This document shows positions 23,927 through 32,612 of a DNA stretch of 60,990 bases, one piece after another. The notes under the pieces are model-generated. The model was given only the letters and a program-made list of their open reading frames with translations, was not told the origin of the DNA and ran no database searches. Location: the NCBI GenBank assembly GCA_016218025.1, contig JACRFD010000089.1, positions 1-60,990 of the forward strand. Direction: 5' to 3'. Each line of letters begins with the position of its first letter. Within the stretch, counting starts at the first letter, position 1. Position numbers and translations under genes: made by a program. This stretch comes from Ignavibacteriales bacterium (GTDB lineage Bacteria; Bacteroidota; Ignavibacteria; UBA10030; SZUA-254).

Positions 23927-25363
23927 CTACTTATAAGATTCATTAAGTCGTTTGCCATATGTAATATGAAAATTCTTTAGCTTTTCCACAAATTCTTGAA
24001 TTTCGTTTTGGGGAGGTAAAAATGTGGTTCTAAAATGAAGTGTCCCGGGAATTTGACCAAAGCCTGAACCGGGCACAACACATATTCCGGTTTCTTCTAA
24101 AAGCGACATGCAATAATCAGAATCGCGTTTTGCTTCATAAGCTATTCGTGATTCTTCGTTCATCGCATTTAAATTTAATTTAGGATCATGAGGCAGTTCG
24201 AATTTAACGAACGCATACATAGCACCCTGAGGCGACTCCAATGACATCCCGGGAATTTTATTGATTTCCCTGCCTAAAATTTCTGCTTTCGTTTTTAGAT
24301 CACTCAAAATTGAATCCCGTTCAGAAATATAAAGCTGATAACTTTCATCACCTTCTCTTGGTGGAGAGACCATTAAATAAGTAGCCACCTGCCCAACCAC
24401 GTTTGCACATAAACTTATAGATTGCAATTTTACTAATTCTGCCATGACATCCGGGGGCATATTTCGAAATTCAGTATATCCACCCCGATGACCACATTCT
24501 CCCAAAAAACCTTTTGAAACAGAATGGAAACTGAACAACGAAACATCATTCACGTTCATTTCGTGCATCACTTTTGCAAATGAATAAAATTTCACGGATG
24601 AATCGTAAACATTTTCCTGATAGACCTCGTCGGCAAGAATTGAAAGAGAATGTTTTTTTGCAAAGTTAATTATCATCTTAATATTTTCTAACGAAAGTAC
24701 TGCACCTGTTGGATTACCCGGATTGATTACCGCAATCGCGACTGGATTTAAACTGTTCATTTTTGCATTTGAAATACTTTTTTCAAGCACATCCTCGTTC
24801 AACTGCCATTTCCCTGTTTCATCAATATAATATCCAATTTGTTTACCGCCATAAAGCTCTATCGATGCGGAGTACAACGGATATTGAGGTATCGGTATCA
24901 TAAATCCGTCGTTGGGAGATTTTAATAAAGCCATCAATGCACCCTGTACACCTTTACTTGCACCGTCGGTAAGAATTATAAAATCTTTGTTGGCAGGAAT
25001 ATTGTCTCTTCGTTTTATAAACTCTGCAACAGCTTGTTTTATAAATGGTATTCCGGCACTCTGTGTATATGCACCGGTTCCATGCGGATGTTTAATTAAA
25101 AATTCCTTCGCCCGGTTTATGATATCGTTAGAATAATATTTTAGAATCTCCGGCTTATCCAACAACTCCGGATTTTCAATCAAGCTTAACATCTGCCTGA
25201 TGAAAGTAAGCGGCTTCTGCTTCAGTGCCTGCGGATTGCCAATATTACAATAAATAATTTTCTTACCTTTTTCCTCTAGTTGCTGAGCCCTGATTACGAT
25301 GGGACCCCTAACTGCGTACTCAGCTTTGAGGAGATTTGGATTGAGTAATGTTTTATTGATCAT
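23927..25363 (-). CDS. Alanine-aminotransferase-like PLP enzyme
   Basis: A 478-residue fold-type I aminotransferase resembling eukaryotic-type alanine aminotransferase. Its signs are an N-terminal AVRGPIVIRAQQL with a following IIYCNIGNPQAL, PIPQYPLYSAS, the substrate-binding NPGNPTGAVL, ADEVYQENVY and the PLP lysine in HSVSKGFLGECGHRGGY. These enzymes exchange amino groups between alanine and 2-oxoglutarate, producing pyruvate and glutamate in the cytoplasm. The long form with the EVYQENVY motif favours alanine aminotransferase over aspartate aminotransferase. It lies 41 bases before nuoG and 26 bases after an M16 peptidase gene, so probably in one transcript. Confidence 0.85.
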   Translation of the reverse strand: MINKTLLNPNLLKAEYAVRGPIVIRAQQLEEKGKKIIYCNIGNPQALKQKPLTFIRQMLSLIENPELLDKPEILKYYSNDIINRAKEFLIKHPHGTGAYTQSAGIPFIKQAVAEFIKRRDNIPANKDFIILTDGASKGVQGALMALLKSPNDGFMIPIPQYPLYSASIELYGGKQIGYYIDETGKWQLNEDVLEKSISNAKMNSLNPVAIAVINPGNPTGAVLSLENIKMIINFAKKHSLSILADEVYQENVYDSSVKFYSFAKVMHEMNVNDVSLFSFHSVSKGFLGECGHRGGYTEFRNMPPDVMAELVKLQSISLCANVVGQVATYLMVSPPREGDESYQLYISERDSILSDLKTKAEILGREINKIPGMSLESPQGAMYAFVKFELPHDPKLNLNAMNEESRIAYEAKRDSDYCMSLLEETGICVVPGSGFGQIPGTLHFRTTFLPPQNEIQEFVEKLKNFHITYGKRLNESYK

Positions 25364-25389
25364 ATAATTTCAGTTATTATGAATTTTTA

Positions 25390-26676
25390 TTATTTTTCTT
25401 TATTTGATTGGAATATTACGGTTGAGAACCGTTCCTTTTTTAAAAATAAATTTGATACATTATAAACGTCATGAGCTTTAATCGCATTGACCCCCTCAAT
25501 GACTTCGTCGATCGCTATGTATCTGCCGAAATAAAGTTCGCTGCTTCCTAATCGCATCATCCGGTTCGACATATTCTCCAATCCAAGCATCAGACTACCT
25601 TTCATCTGGGCTTTTGTGCGATTGAGTTCCGACTTGCCAATTTCTCTGGTTCTTAATTTTGACATCTCTTTATAAATCAAATCGATTGAACGACTGATGT
25701 TTTTATTATCGGTACCAACATATACACCAAAAATACCGGTATCGCTCATTAAATTCACGAATGAATAAATCGAATAAGCAAATCCATACTTTTCTCTGAT
25801 ATTTTGGAACAATCGAGAGCTCATTCCCTCTCCGAATAAAGTATTCAACAGCAATAAAGGATAACGATGTTCACTTTTTATGCTGCTCGCTTTAGTTCCT
25901 ATACAAACATAAGCCTGATTAATCGGTTTTTCGATCATCTCAGTTTTAACAAGACCTGAGGAAATTGGAATATCCCGCACTGAACGATCAGCCTTTCTCA
26001 TTTTCAAAGAGAATTTCTTTTCAACTAAAGAAGTAAAGATTTCATGTTTGAGGTTCCCTGCCGCAGCAATAACCATTCTTTGCGGAACAAAGTATTTGGA
26101 AATATGTTTCAGCATCAAATTGCGTGTAAATTTTTTAATATTCTCATCGGTACCGATGACTGGATATCCGAGTGGATGCTTTTCATAAATATTTTTATCC
26201 AATATATCATGAATTATATCATCAGGGTCATCTTCAATGTTTTTTAACTCTTCAAGAACAACCAGCTTTTCTTTTTCGATCTCTTTTTCAGTGAACGTCG
26301 GATTTTGAATTAGATCCGCTATAACATCCAAAGCACGATCGATATGTTCATCCAATATTCTGGCATAAAAGCAGGTATGCTCTTTGGTAGTAAAAGCATT
26401 TAAATATCCTCCAACCGATTCAAGACTCCTTGCAATCTGCTGATTCGAATAATTTTTTGTTCCTTTAAAAACCATATGTTCAATAAAATGGGTGATGCCG
26501 TTGGTTTCTTTGCTTTCATCGCGTGAACCAACATCAATCCATACTCCAACCGATACCGAGCGAACATATGGAATTTCTTCGGTTACTACCCGAATGCCAT
26601 TTGAAAGAACAGTCTTTTGAAATTTTATCTGGGGAACTGATGTGTGTAAATTATCTTTTGATTTGTAATTATTCAT
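25390..26676 (-). CDS. M16-family zinc peptidase (processing-peptidase type)
   Basis: A pitrilysin-family peptidase of about 428 residues, closest in form to bacterial YmxG/mitochondrial processing peptidase beta. SNGIRVVTEEIPYVRSVSVG is the usual opening, and the zinc motif HFIEH (His63, Glu66, His67) is intact, with the distal Glu in LVVLEELKNIEDDPDD. No signal peptide is evident, suggesting a cytoplasmic role, unlike the exported M16 pair at 17640-20512. I start at the ATG at 26676; an in-frame TTG at 26712 would add 12 residues but has no ribosome-binding site. Confidence 0.88.
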   Translation of the reverse strand: MNNYKSKDNLHTSVPQIKFQKTVLSNGIRVVTEEIPYVRSVSVGVWIDVGSRDESKETNGITHFIEHMVFKGTKNYSNQQIARSLESVGGYLNAFTTKEHTCFYARILDEHIDRALDVIADLIQNPTFTEKEIEKEKLVVLEELKNIEDDPDDIIHDILDKNIYEKHPLGYPVIGTDENIKKFTRNLMLKHISKYFVPQRMVIAAAGNLKHEIFTSLVEKKFSLKMRKADRSVRDIPISSGLVKTEMIEKPINQAYVCIGTKASSIKSEHRYPLLLLNTLFGEGMSSRLFQNIREKYGFAYSIYSFVNLMSDTGIFGVYVGTDNKNISRSIDLIYKEMSKLRTREIGKSELNRTKAQMKGSLMLGLENMSNRMMRLGSSELYFGRYIAIDEVIEGVNAIKAHDVYNVSNLFLKKERFSTVIFQSNKEK

Positions 26677-26824
26677 TTTCGAAAATTGTTTAAAATTGGA
26701 AAAATATACCAAATTTGGACTTGGGAACCAAATTCGGATGAAGATTAGAGAAGATTAAGTTTCTGATTTGAGAATTGAATTTATGAGAGTACGAAGCTCG
26801 TGGAGTACTGACTTAATACATTAA

Positions 26825-27442
26825 TCAGTTAAGCATTTCCCTGATTTTTACTACAACCATATCGATGGCAACAACATTTTCTCCACCTTCGGGTATAATA
26901 ATATTAGCCCATCGTTTACTTGGCTCAACAAATTCAAGGTGCATCGGCTTGACAGTAGCAATATATTGATCCATAACAGATTGAATAGATCTTCCTCTTT
27001 CCAAGAGATCGCGGCTCAACCTCCGCAATAGTCTTTCATCGGCGTCGGTATCTACAAATATCTTGATATCCATTAATTCACGCAATGCCTTTTCATTGAA
27101 AATCAATATTCCCTCAACAATAATAACACTAACAGGTTCAATGTCTGTGCAGGTGTCGAGCCGTTTATAAGATGTATAATCATAATTTGGCTGCCGGATT
27201 TTATGACCTGATCGTAATTCGCGAAGGTGTTTAATTAATAAAGATGTTTCGAGAGCATCTGGGTGATCGAAGTTAATTTCTTGAGGAGATTTTCCATTAA
27301 AAGCAGATATATCTTTATAGTAAGAATCATGTCTTAGAACCACTACTTTATCAGGATCAAGAAAATCAAGAATTTTTTTGGTGACAGTTGTCTTTCCAGA
27401 TCCTGTTCCTCCGGCGATACCTATTACAAGTGGCTTTTTCAT
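26825..27442 (-). CDS. udk: Uridine kinase
   Basis: A 205-residue P-loop kinase that phosphorylates uridine and cytidine to the monophosphates in the pyrimidine salvage pathway, in the cytoplasm. Walker A is IAGGTGSGKTT near residue 10. RHDSYYKD, FDHPDALETSLL, the substrate-binding RQPNYDYTSYKR and VIIVEGILIF follow in the expected order. RRLSRDLLERGRS is the lid with the catalytic arginines. Length is typical. The gene is divergent from the glycosyltransferase at 27547, with about 100 bases between them. Confidence 0.93.
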   Translation of the reverse strand: MKKPLVIGIAGGTGSGKTTVTKKILDFLDPDKVVVLRHDSYYKDISAFNGKSPQEINFDHPDALETSLLIKHLRELRSGHKIRQPNYDYTSYKRLDTCTDIEPVSVIIVEGILIFNEKALRELMDIKIFVDTDADERLLRRLSRDLLERGRSIQSVMDQYIATVKPMHLEFVEPSKRWANIIIPEGGENVVAIDMVVVKIREMLN

Positions 27443-27546
27443 AATGATAAATATACATCAATCTCTACTGATTTTCAAATAATAATTGTTTAGAAAGAAA
27501 TGTTTTTTTACATTAACAGTCAAATAAATATTATGCTCTAATTATC

Positions 27547-28638
27547 TTGACTGTAATTTTAATATTAGTTGGTTTATATATAATTGAATTAATAATTCTG
27601 CGGATAGGCATTTGGAAGTCGGACCAATTGAACATTAATTCTAATTATGAACCGGTTGTTTCGGTAATCGTTGCAGCGCGGAATGAAGAAGATTTCATCG
27701 GTGATTGCATAAAATCAATTCAAAAGACAGATTATCCATCCGAAAAGCTGGACGTTATTATTGTCAACGATTCTTCGACAGACAATACTTCTGAAATAGT
27801 AGAATCTTTGATTCAGAATAATTCAAATTTCAGAATGATTTCAACTTCACCCGGACTCAATAGCTTGCGAGGAAAAGCAAATGCCATTGCACAGGGAATG
27901 AGAATAGCAAAAGGTGAAATTGTGCTATTCACGGATGCCGATTGTCAGGTTCCACCAACATGGATAAAAGGAACAGTAAAATATTTTGATGATGAGACAG
28001 GCGTTGTTGGAGGATTTACACTATTGAAAGCAGATAGTATTTTTGAAGCAATTCAACAACTCGATTGGTTATTTCTTTTCAGCCTCGCATCTTCCACATC
28101 CGGATTGAAAATACCACTTACTGTAATAGGAAATAATTTGGCTGTTAGAACGAAGGCTTACAATTCTGTTGGAGGATATGAAAATATTCCTTTCAGTGTC
28201 ACAGAAGATTATGCCCTTGTGCAAGCTATCATTCAAAACACTGCGTATAAAGTTAAATTTCCAGTCGATGCTGGAAATCTAATTAAAAGTTATCCATGCC
28301 AAGATTGGAAACAATTATACCGGCAAAAGCAGCGCTGGGGAGTTGGTGGAACAGATATGATATTTTCAGGATACGTGGTTATGTTATTTGGCTGGATTGC
28401 CAAACTTTCCATCTTATCATCAGTTTTTTGGGCTAACCCCTGGTTTACAATTTCAACATTTACTGTAATGAGTATTTGTGAAATCTTATTCATCGGAAAA
28501 GTACTTAGAAGATTTAAACTACTCGGACAAATTAAATATTCGCCGATATTTAATTTATATTTTTTCATTTACGTCTTGGTAATCCCGTTTATTGCTTTCT
28601 TCAGCCGGAATGTAGTTTGGAAAAATCGCACCCTATAA
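27547..28638 (+). CDS. Membrane glycosyltransferase family 2
   Basis: A 363-residue inverting GT-A glycosyltransferase with an N-terminal membrane helix and three or so near the C-terminus. Catalytic motifs are VSVIVAARNEE, IIVNDSSTDNT, the metal-binding DADC, TEDYAL and the QKQRWGVGG motif of processive GT2 enzymes. It probably transfers sugar from a nucleotide donor to a lipid or polysaccharide acceptor at the inner membrane. The start is a TTG, with no ATG in the open frame near it and no Shine-Dalgarno sequence, so the first few residues are uncertain. A terminator follows. Confidence 0.85.
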   Translation: MTVILILVGLYIIELIILRIGIWKSDQLNINSNYEPVVSVIVAARNEEDFIGDCIKSIQKTDYPSEKLDVIIVNDSSTDNTSEIVESLIQNNSNFRMISTSPGLNSLRGKANAIAQGMRIAKGEIVLFTDADCQVPPTWIKGTVKYFDDETGVVGGFTLLKADSIFEAIQQLDWLFLFSLASSTSGLKIPLTVIGNNLAVRTKAYNSVGGYENIPFSVTEDYALVQAIIQNTAYKVKFPVDAGNLIKSYPCQDWKQLYRQKQRWGVGGTDMIFSGYVVMLFGWIAKLSILSSVFWANPWFTISTFTVMSICEILFIGKVLRRFKLLGQIKYSPIFNLYFFIYVLVIPFIAFFSRNVVWKNRTL

Positions 28639-28662
28639 ACCGTTCAAAAATATTTTTAAAGA

Positions 28663-28694
28663 AAAAAAGCCCATTTAAATCAATGGGCTTTTTT
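28663..28694. terminator. Bidirectional terminator
   Basis: AAAAAAGCCCATT (28663-28675) and AATGGGCTTTTTT (28682-28694) pair fully around a 6-base loop and give a T run on either strand. It separates the plus-strand glycosyltransferase from the convergent regulator gene and can serve both. Confidence 0.9.
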
Positions 28695-28716
28695 AATGAA
28701 ATTTTATACGGGAAGT

Positions 28717-29751
28717 TTATATTCGCGTTCTTGCGCTAGCGATATTAAGTCTTTTGAGTTTATATCTCAGGGTCTGCTCGGTCATTCCTAAAAATCCAGC
28801 AGCACGTGATTGATTATAACCAAATTTTTGAAGAGCACGTTCTATGATACCTTTTTCGATTACATCAAGAGACCTATCAAGCACAAAATCTTGTCCGTTT
28901 GCGATATTGTTGATCATCTTAACGACCTCGGTCTTTTCATCCACCAACTCTGGAGGAAGCATAAAACGTCCACTGTTTGAGAAAAGGACTGATTTATCAA
29001 CTACAGCTTTAAGCTCTCTAATATTTTCGCGCCAAGTTTGTCTGACCAAAACATCAATTGCATTTATATCTATAACGAGTTCTCCAATACCAAGATCATG
29101 GCAGAGTTCGTTCGAAAAATGTTTTACGAGAAGAGGTATATCTTCGGGACGTTCGCGAAGCGGAGGAATAACGATTTTATCAAAATCGTTCATCTTAATG
29201 AATAGCTCATCCATTAATTTTCTTTTCTCAACCAAATTTTTGGGATCTTCCTTGACCGTTACAATCAAACGGATATCTATTGGCTCCGATTTTGTGCTGC
29301 CGATTCTGCGAGCGGCTCGTTCGTTCATGAACGATAAAATTTTCATTTGATTTCTAAAACTTGCTTCTTCTATCTCTTCTATCAGAACCGTGCCACCATT
29401 TGCTAATTCAAATAGTCCCCGTTTTGTTGAGTATGGGAGGCCATCACCACCTCGCTCATATCCAAATAGCACTGATTCTAATTCCTTATCATCGAGGACA
29501 GAAAGATTAATAGACATGAAAGGTTTGTGCTCACCAACCTCAGTACCAAGAGAATGAATGTTTTTAGCTACGGCACCTTTTCCGACACCTGCTTCACCGA
29601 TCACTAAAGCATCACGTCGATTTTTAGCGAGAGCATTAATTTGCTTAATCAATTGTTCGGTTGATCTGCTTTTGCCAATTATGGGATATTCCATACCTGA
29701 AGCTTTTTTTTCCTCTGAATTAACTGTTTTCTTTTCTTTTTCCATTTGCAT
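28717..29751 (-). CDS. Degenerate sigma-54-type AAA+ regulator with Fis HTH
   Basis: A 344-residue protein with the layout of a bacterial enhancer-binding protein but no receiver or sensor domain. Residues 22-250 are the AAA+ domain: Walker A GEAGVGKG (52-59), Walker B TVLIEEI (121-127) and PPLRERPEDIPLL near 197. Residues 310-340 are a Fis-type helix-turn-helix (NQSRAAGFLGMTEQTLRYKL). The GAFTGA loop that contacts sigma-54 is missing: at 97-108 the protein reads GYERGGDGLPYS. Arg in the FR-DL-YRLN motif is also changed. It probably binds DNA, but without the usual sigma-54 opening activity, like TyrR-type relatives. It is followed by a membrane-protein gene on the same strand upstream. Confidence 0.82.
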   Translation of the reverse strand: MQMEKEKKTVNSEEKKASGMEYPIIGKSRSTEQLIKQINALAKNRRDALVIGEAGVGKGAVAKNIHSLGTEVGEHKPFMSINLSVLDDKELESVLFGYERGGDGLPYSTKRGLFELANGGTVLIEEIEEASFRNQMKILSFMNERAARRIGSTKSEPIDIRLIVTVKEDPKNLVEKRKLMDELFIKMNDFDKIVIPPLRERPEDIPLLVKHFSNELCHDLGIGELVIDINAIDVLVRQTWRENIRELKAVVDKSVLFSNSGRFMLPPELVDEKTEVVKMINNIANGQDFVLDRSLDVIEKGIIERALQKFGYNQSRAAGFLGMTEQTLRYKLKRLNIASARTRI

Positions 29752-29775
29752 CCTCTCAATAATAGATTAACGTTT

Positions 29776-30900
29776 TTATTTTTCAGATGGATTCTGAAAT
29801 AATCTACCATTAAATAATTTAAAATTAAAAAAATGTGCTAAAACCAAATTATCAATCCAGTCTCTCCAACGACTAATTTTCTCTGGATTAACAGCAAGCT
29901 CAGTTTCATAGAATTCACCGTGAATTGAGCTAATAAATTTGAGTCTGAAGGCAAACAATAACACCATCATCAACTCAGCAAAAACAGTGATATACTGACC
30001 AATAGCAAATAACTCAGCTAATGAACCCCATTCTACACTTTTAATAAATCCCCAGTTGTGAATGATATCCATCGAACTCAATATCAAAACCAGAAACATA
30101 ATTTTATCAATATATGCACCCTGCGGAGGATCCTTTTTGTACTGATAACCAAAAAACAATAATATGAACCCTATGATTAAAACATCCATGTAAATATTAT
30201 GACGATACAGTGGTGCAAAGAGCAAAACTCTCCAATTATCTTTTTCTAAATACGGGATGAGAGACTCGATCCTCCTAAGATTTTCTTCCGGTAGTAATTC
30301 TGCTACCTCATGACCATTCTCCCAAGATTTTAAAGTTAGCTGATTTGCGATCTCCAGAGCACTCAATTGGACCGTAGAATTTCTTATATGTTGATCAATT
30401 ATTTTCCACTGCTTAATATCATTAGTTTCATACAGATATTTCGGATCATAAAAATATGGATAGAAAACAAAGCCGGCAATTGATAAAACAATAAGTAACG
30501 AGCAAATATATTTTTGGTAAATTTTGAAGTCTCTAAACAGCAAATCAATGACCAGATAGATTATCGCCAGAGCATTAAAAATAACATAGGCAATTAAAAC
30601 ATATTGAAAATAAAAATGTTTTGAATATTTTTCGACAAAAAGATTATTGTCAATAAAATCGAATCCCAGTGAAAATATTGATAAAGAAAAAAATATTGCA
30701 AAGTTAATGAAAATAAAACGATTTTTTTTATTTGGTTCTTTTTTAATAATAAAAATTGTTATTAAAAATAATAATAATTGAATCATCTGGTTAACATGGC
30801 CGGATATAGGAGAGGTTAATGGGGAGTAAATAACCAAGAATGTAAAATATACAAAAAGGGCAAAAAGCCAAATTGCTATAATTTTTGCTGATTGACGCAT
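29776..30900 (-). CDS. Multi-pass membrane protein of unknown function
   Basis: A 374-residue protein with about eight or nine hydrophobic helices and one larger soluble loop around residues 165-240 (EIANQLTLKSWENGHEVAEL and LLPEENLRRIESLIP), probably periplasmic. I find no catalytic motif and no named family. The short tail is cytoplasmic. It lies 24 bases before the degenerate regulator on the same strand, so it is co-transcribed with it and might pass a signal to it, an inference from position only. The start lacks a clear ribosome-binding site, which is common in this genome. Confidence 0.6.
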   Translation of the reverse strand: MRQSAKIIAIWLFALFVYFTFLVIYSPLTSPISGHVNQMIQLLLFLITIFIIKKEPNKKNRFIFINFAIFFSLSIFSLGFDFIDNNLFVEKYSKHFYFQYVLIAYVIFNALAIIYLVIDLLFRDFKIYQKYICSLLIVLSIAGFVFYPYFYDPKYLYETNDIKQWKIIDQHIRNSTVQLSALEIANQLTLKSWENGHEVAELLPEENLRRIESLIPYLEKDNWRVLLFAPLYRHNIYMDVLIIGFILLFFGYQYKKDPPQGAYIDKIMFLVLILSSMDIIHNWGFIKSVEWGSLAELFAIGQYITVFAELMMVLLFAFRLKFISSIHGEFYETELAVNPEKISRWRDWIDNLVLAHFFNFKLFNGRLFQNPSEK

Positions 30901-31061
30901 TATTCCAATTATTATTCGTTAATATTTTAATATAATGAATATATATAAATATAGAAGATATGTCAAGTATATTCGTAATTATTTTTATATATAATAAAAA
31001 AGGTGATATAAGGCACAATTAAATATTCGTAAAAATTTTTAGCGTTTTTTCAACATTTTTA

Positions 31062-31090
31062 TTGGGTCTAAGTTTCCTCAATAGTATATT
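31062..31090 (+). promoter_or_regulatory. Possible promoter of the repeat-peptide gene
   Basis: TTGGGT, a 17-base spacer and TATATT lie about 80 bases before the repeat-peptide start. The match to a sigma-70 promoter is moderate, and the FCB consensus differs, so this is tentative. Confidence 0.3.
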
Positions 31091-31169
31091 TTAGTAAGTT
31101 TTTATACCCCCACTCAAGTCTGAATCACACATTCACAATATTAATAATTTTTTTAAAGGAGTTAAGTAT

Positions 31170-31400
31170 ATGATAAAAAAAATTCGTGCAATATTAGTGA
31201 CTCTTCTTTTGGTTTTTGGAGCCAATTTGCTGATTTCTTATGCATCTACAGTTCCATTGCTACCAGATTCTCCGAGACCCAAGAGCACGGTTCCCCTGCT
31301 TCCTGATTCTCCCAGACCGAAGAGCACCGTTCCTTTACTACCGGATTCACCGAGACCAAAAAGCACTGTTCCACTATTGCCAGATTCTCCCCGACCGTAG
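31170..31400 (+). CDS. Secreted peptide precursor of four identical 13-residue repeats
   Basis: A 76-residue protein. Residues 1-25 are a typical signal peptide with an SYA cleavage site. Everything after is STVPLLPDSPRPK repeated three times plus a fourth copy without the last Lys, so the predicted mature product is nothing but the repeats. The start has AAAGGAG eight bases upstream, a strong site unlike most genes nearby, and a terminator follows. The DNA units differ at many positions, all synonymous, which shows selection on the peptide. The final Lys codon AAG has become the stop TAG. Possible roles are a peptide signal cut at the Lys, a surface or adhesive Pro-rich peptide, or an M50 substrate. 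I know no family. Confidence 0.72.
   Translation: MIKKIRAILVTLLLVFGANLLISYASTVPLLPDSPRPKSTVPLLPDSPRPKSTVPLLPDSPRPKSTVPLLPDSPRP
31245..31400 (+). repeat. Four 39-bp tandem coding repeats
   Basis: Units begin at 31245, 31284, 31323 and 31362. Each encodes the same 13 residues (the last ends in a stop), but codons vary, e.g. Ser as TCT or AGC, Leu as TTG, CTG, TTA or CTA. Every difference seen is silent. Confidence 0.9.
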
Positions 31401-31420
31401 TATTAATATTTATCTTTCGA

Positions 31421-31455
31421 AGCCCTGATATCCATGATGTCAGGGCTATTTTTTT
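31421..31455 (+). terminator. Rho-independent terminator after the peptide gene
   Basis: AGCCCTGA (31421-31428) and TCAGGGCT (31440-31447) form a perfect 8-bp stem, followed by ATTTTTTT. It lies 20 bases past the stop codon, making the peptide gene a single-gene unit separate from the protease that begins at 31474. Confidence 0.88.
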
Positions 31456-31473
31456 ACCTTTTTTATTTAATAT

Positions 31474-32418
31474 ATGGCTAATTTTCATAATCTATTCAGA
31501 TATGCATTTATTCCAACATTATTCTTCTTCTTAACTTTTTTTACCACTACTTTAGCTGGAGTTCAATGGTTAAATTTAGATCCTTTGGAATTAGGGAATT
31601 TCCATCGAGGAGTGATATATTCAATTTTAATAATTGTTTTTTTGCTATCTCATGAACTTGGCCATTATTTTGCAGCCAAATATCATAAAATTGAAACCTC
31701 TCTACCATACTTTATACCCGCCCCACCGTTTATTGTAAATCCTTTTGGTACCATGGGAGCTGTAATAAGAATGAAATCTGCACCTCACAATACAAATGCT
31801 CTTTTCGATGTTGGAATTTCCGGTCCGTTTGCAGGGTTTGTTTTATCACTATCTATATTAGGATATGGATTTTTCACCCTTCCTCCGTTTGATTACATTT
31901 ATCAGATACATCCAGAATACGTTGAATTGGGAAGTATACCCCAAAATGGATTACATTTTGGTAATTCAATATTGTTTATTTTTTTACGATCAATATTTTC
32001 AAACGTCGCATTCATACCACCCATGAATGAAATCTACCACTATCCATTTTTATGCGTCGGATGGTTTGGACTATTTGTTACTGCACTTAACCTAATGCCG
32101 ATTGGTCAACTGGATGGAGGTCATATTACCTACACACTCTTCGGAAAACAACAACATCGCATTATAGCCAGAACCTCTTTTTTCATCTTGATGGCGTTTG
32201 GTTTCCTAAGTATCGTATCTGCTATCCTTTATCAGATTTATACGGCATCACTGGGGTGGCTGATTTGGGGACTTATTCTTTTCTTCGTAGTCAAATTAGA
32301 TCATCCCGAGATACCTAACATTGAAAAATTATCTTTTAAAAGAAAAATTTGGGGTTGGACATCATTCGGTATATTTGTTATTACATTTCCTCCCATCCCT
32401 TTTATCGATCTACCTTAA
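31474..32418 (+). CDS. Site-2-type M50 membrane metalloprotease
   Basis: A 314-residue intramembrane protease with about six or seven membrane helices. The zinc site is HELGH (residues 60-64) in the second helix, and the third ligand is in NLMPIGQLDGGHI near residue 210. IPAPPFIVNPFGTMGAVIRM between them is typical of the non-PDZ group of plant and bacterial S2P relatives. Such proteases cut membrane-embedded segments of regulators or signal peptides. No PDZ domain is seen. It follows the repeat-peptide gene but a terminator lies between, so a functional link is only suggested by proximity. No Shine-Dalgarno site is visible. Confidence 0.9.
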   Translation: MANFHNLFRYAFIPTLFFFLTFFTTTLAGVQWLNLDPLELGNFHRGVIYSILIIVFLLSHELGHYFAAKYHKIETSLPYFIPAPPFIVNPFGTMGAVIRMKSAPHNTNALFDVGISGPFAGFVLSLSILGYGFFTLPPFDYIYQIHPEYVELGSIPQNGLHFGNSILFIFLRSIFSNVAFIPPMNEIYHYPFLCVGWFGLFVTALNLMPIGQLDGGHITYTLFGKQQHRIIARTSFFILMAFGFLSIVSAILYQIYTASLGWLIWGLILFFVVKLDHPEIPNIEKLSFKRKIWGWTSFGIFVITFPPIPFIDLP

Positions 32419-32612
32419 GAAATATCCTTGACTTTCTTCCTCTTATTTAGTAGTTTATTTCTAACAGTATTATTGAAAGAACATATCAACATCCTTGTTA
32501 TTATTTAATTTATCATTTAATTATTAATAATAGCAGTTGGAATGCATCTCACCAAGAATTTATCTATATTAAGTGAGGACTCCATCTTCTAATAAATCAT
32601 TAGATATTATTT

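Noticed and set aside
31246..31488. A minus-strand frame opposite the repeat peptide
   Set aside because: It is the shadow of the tandem repeats; all changes between units are silent on the plus strand but not on the minus strand.
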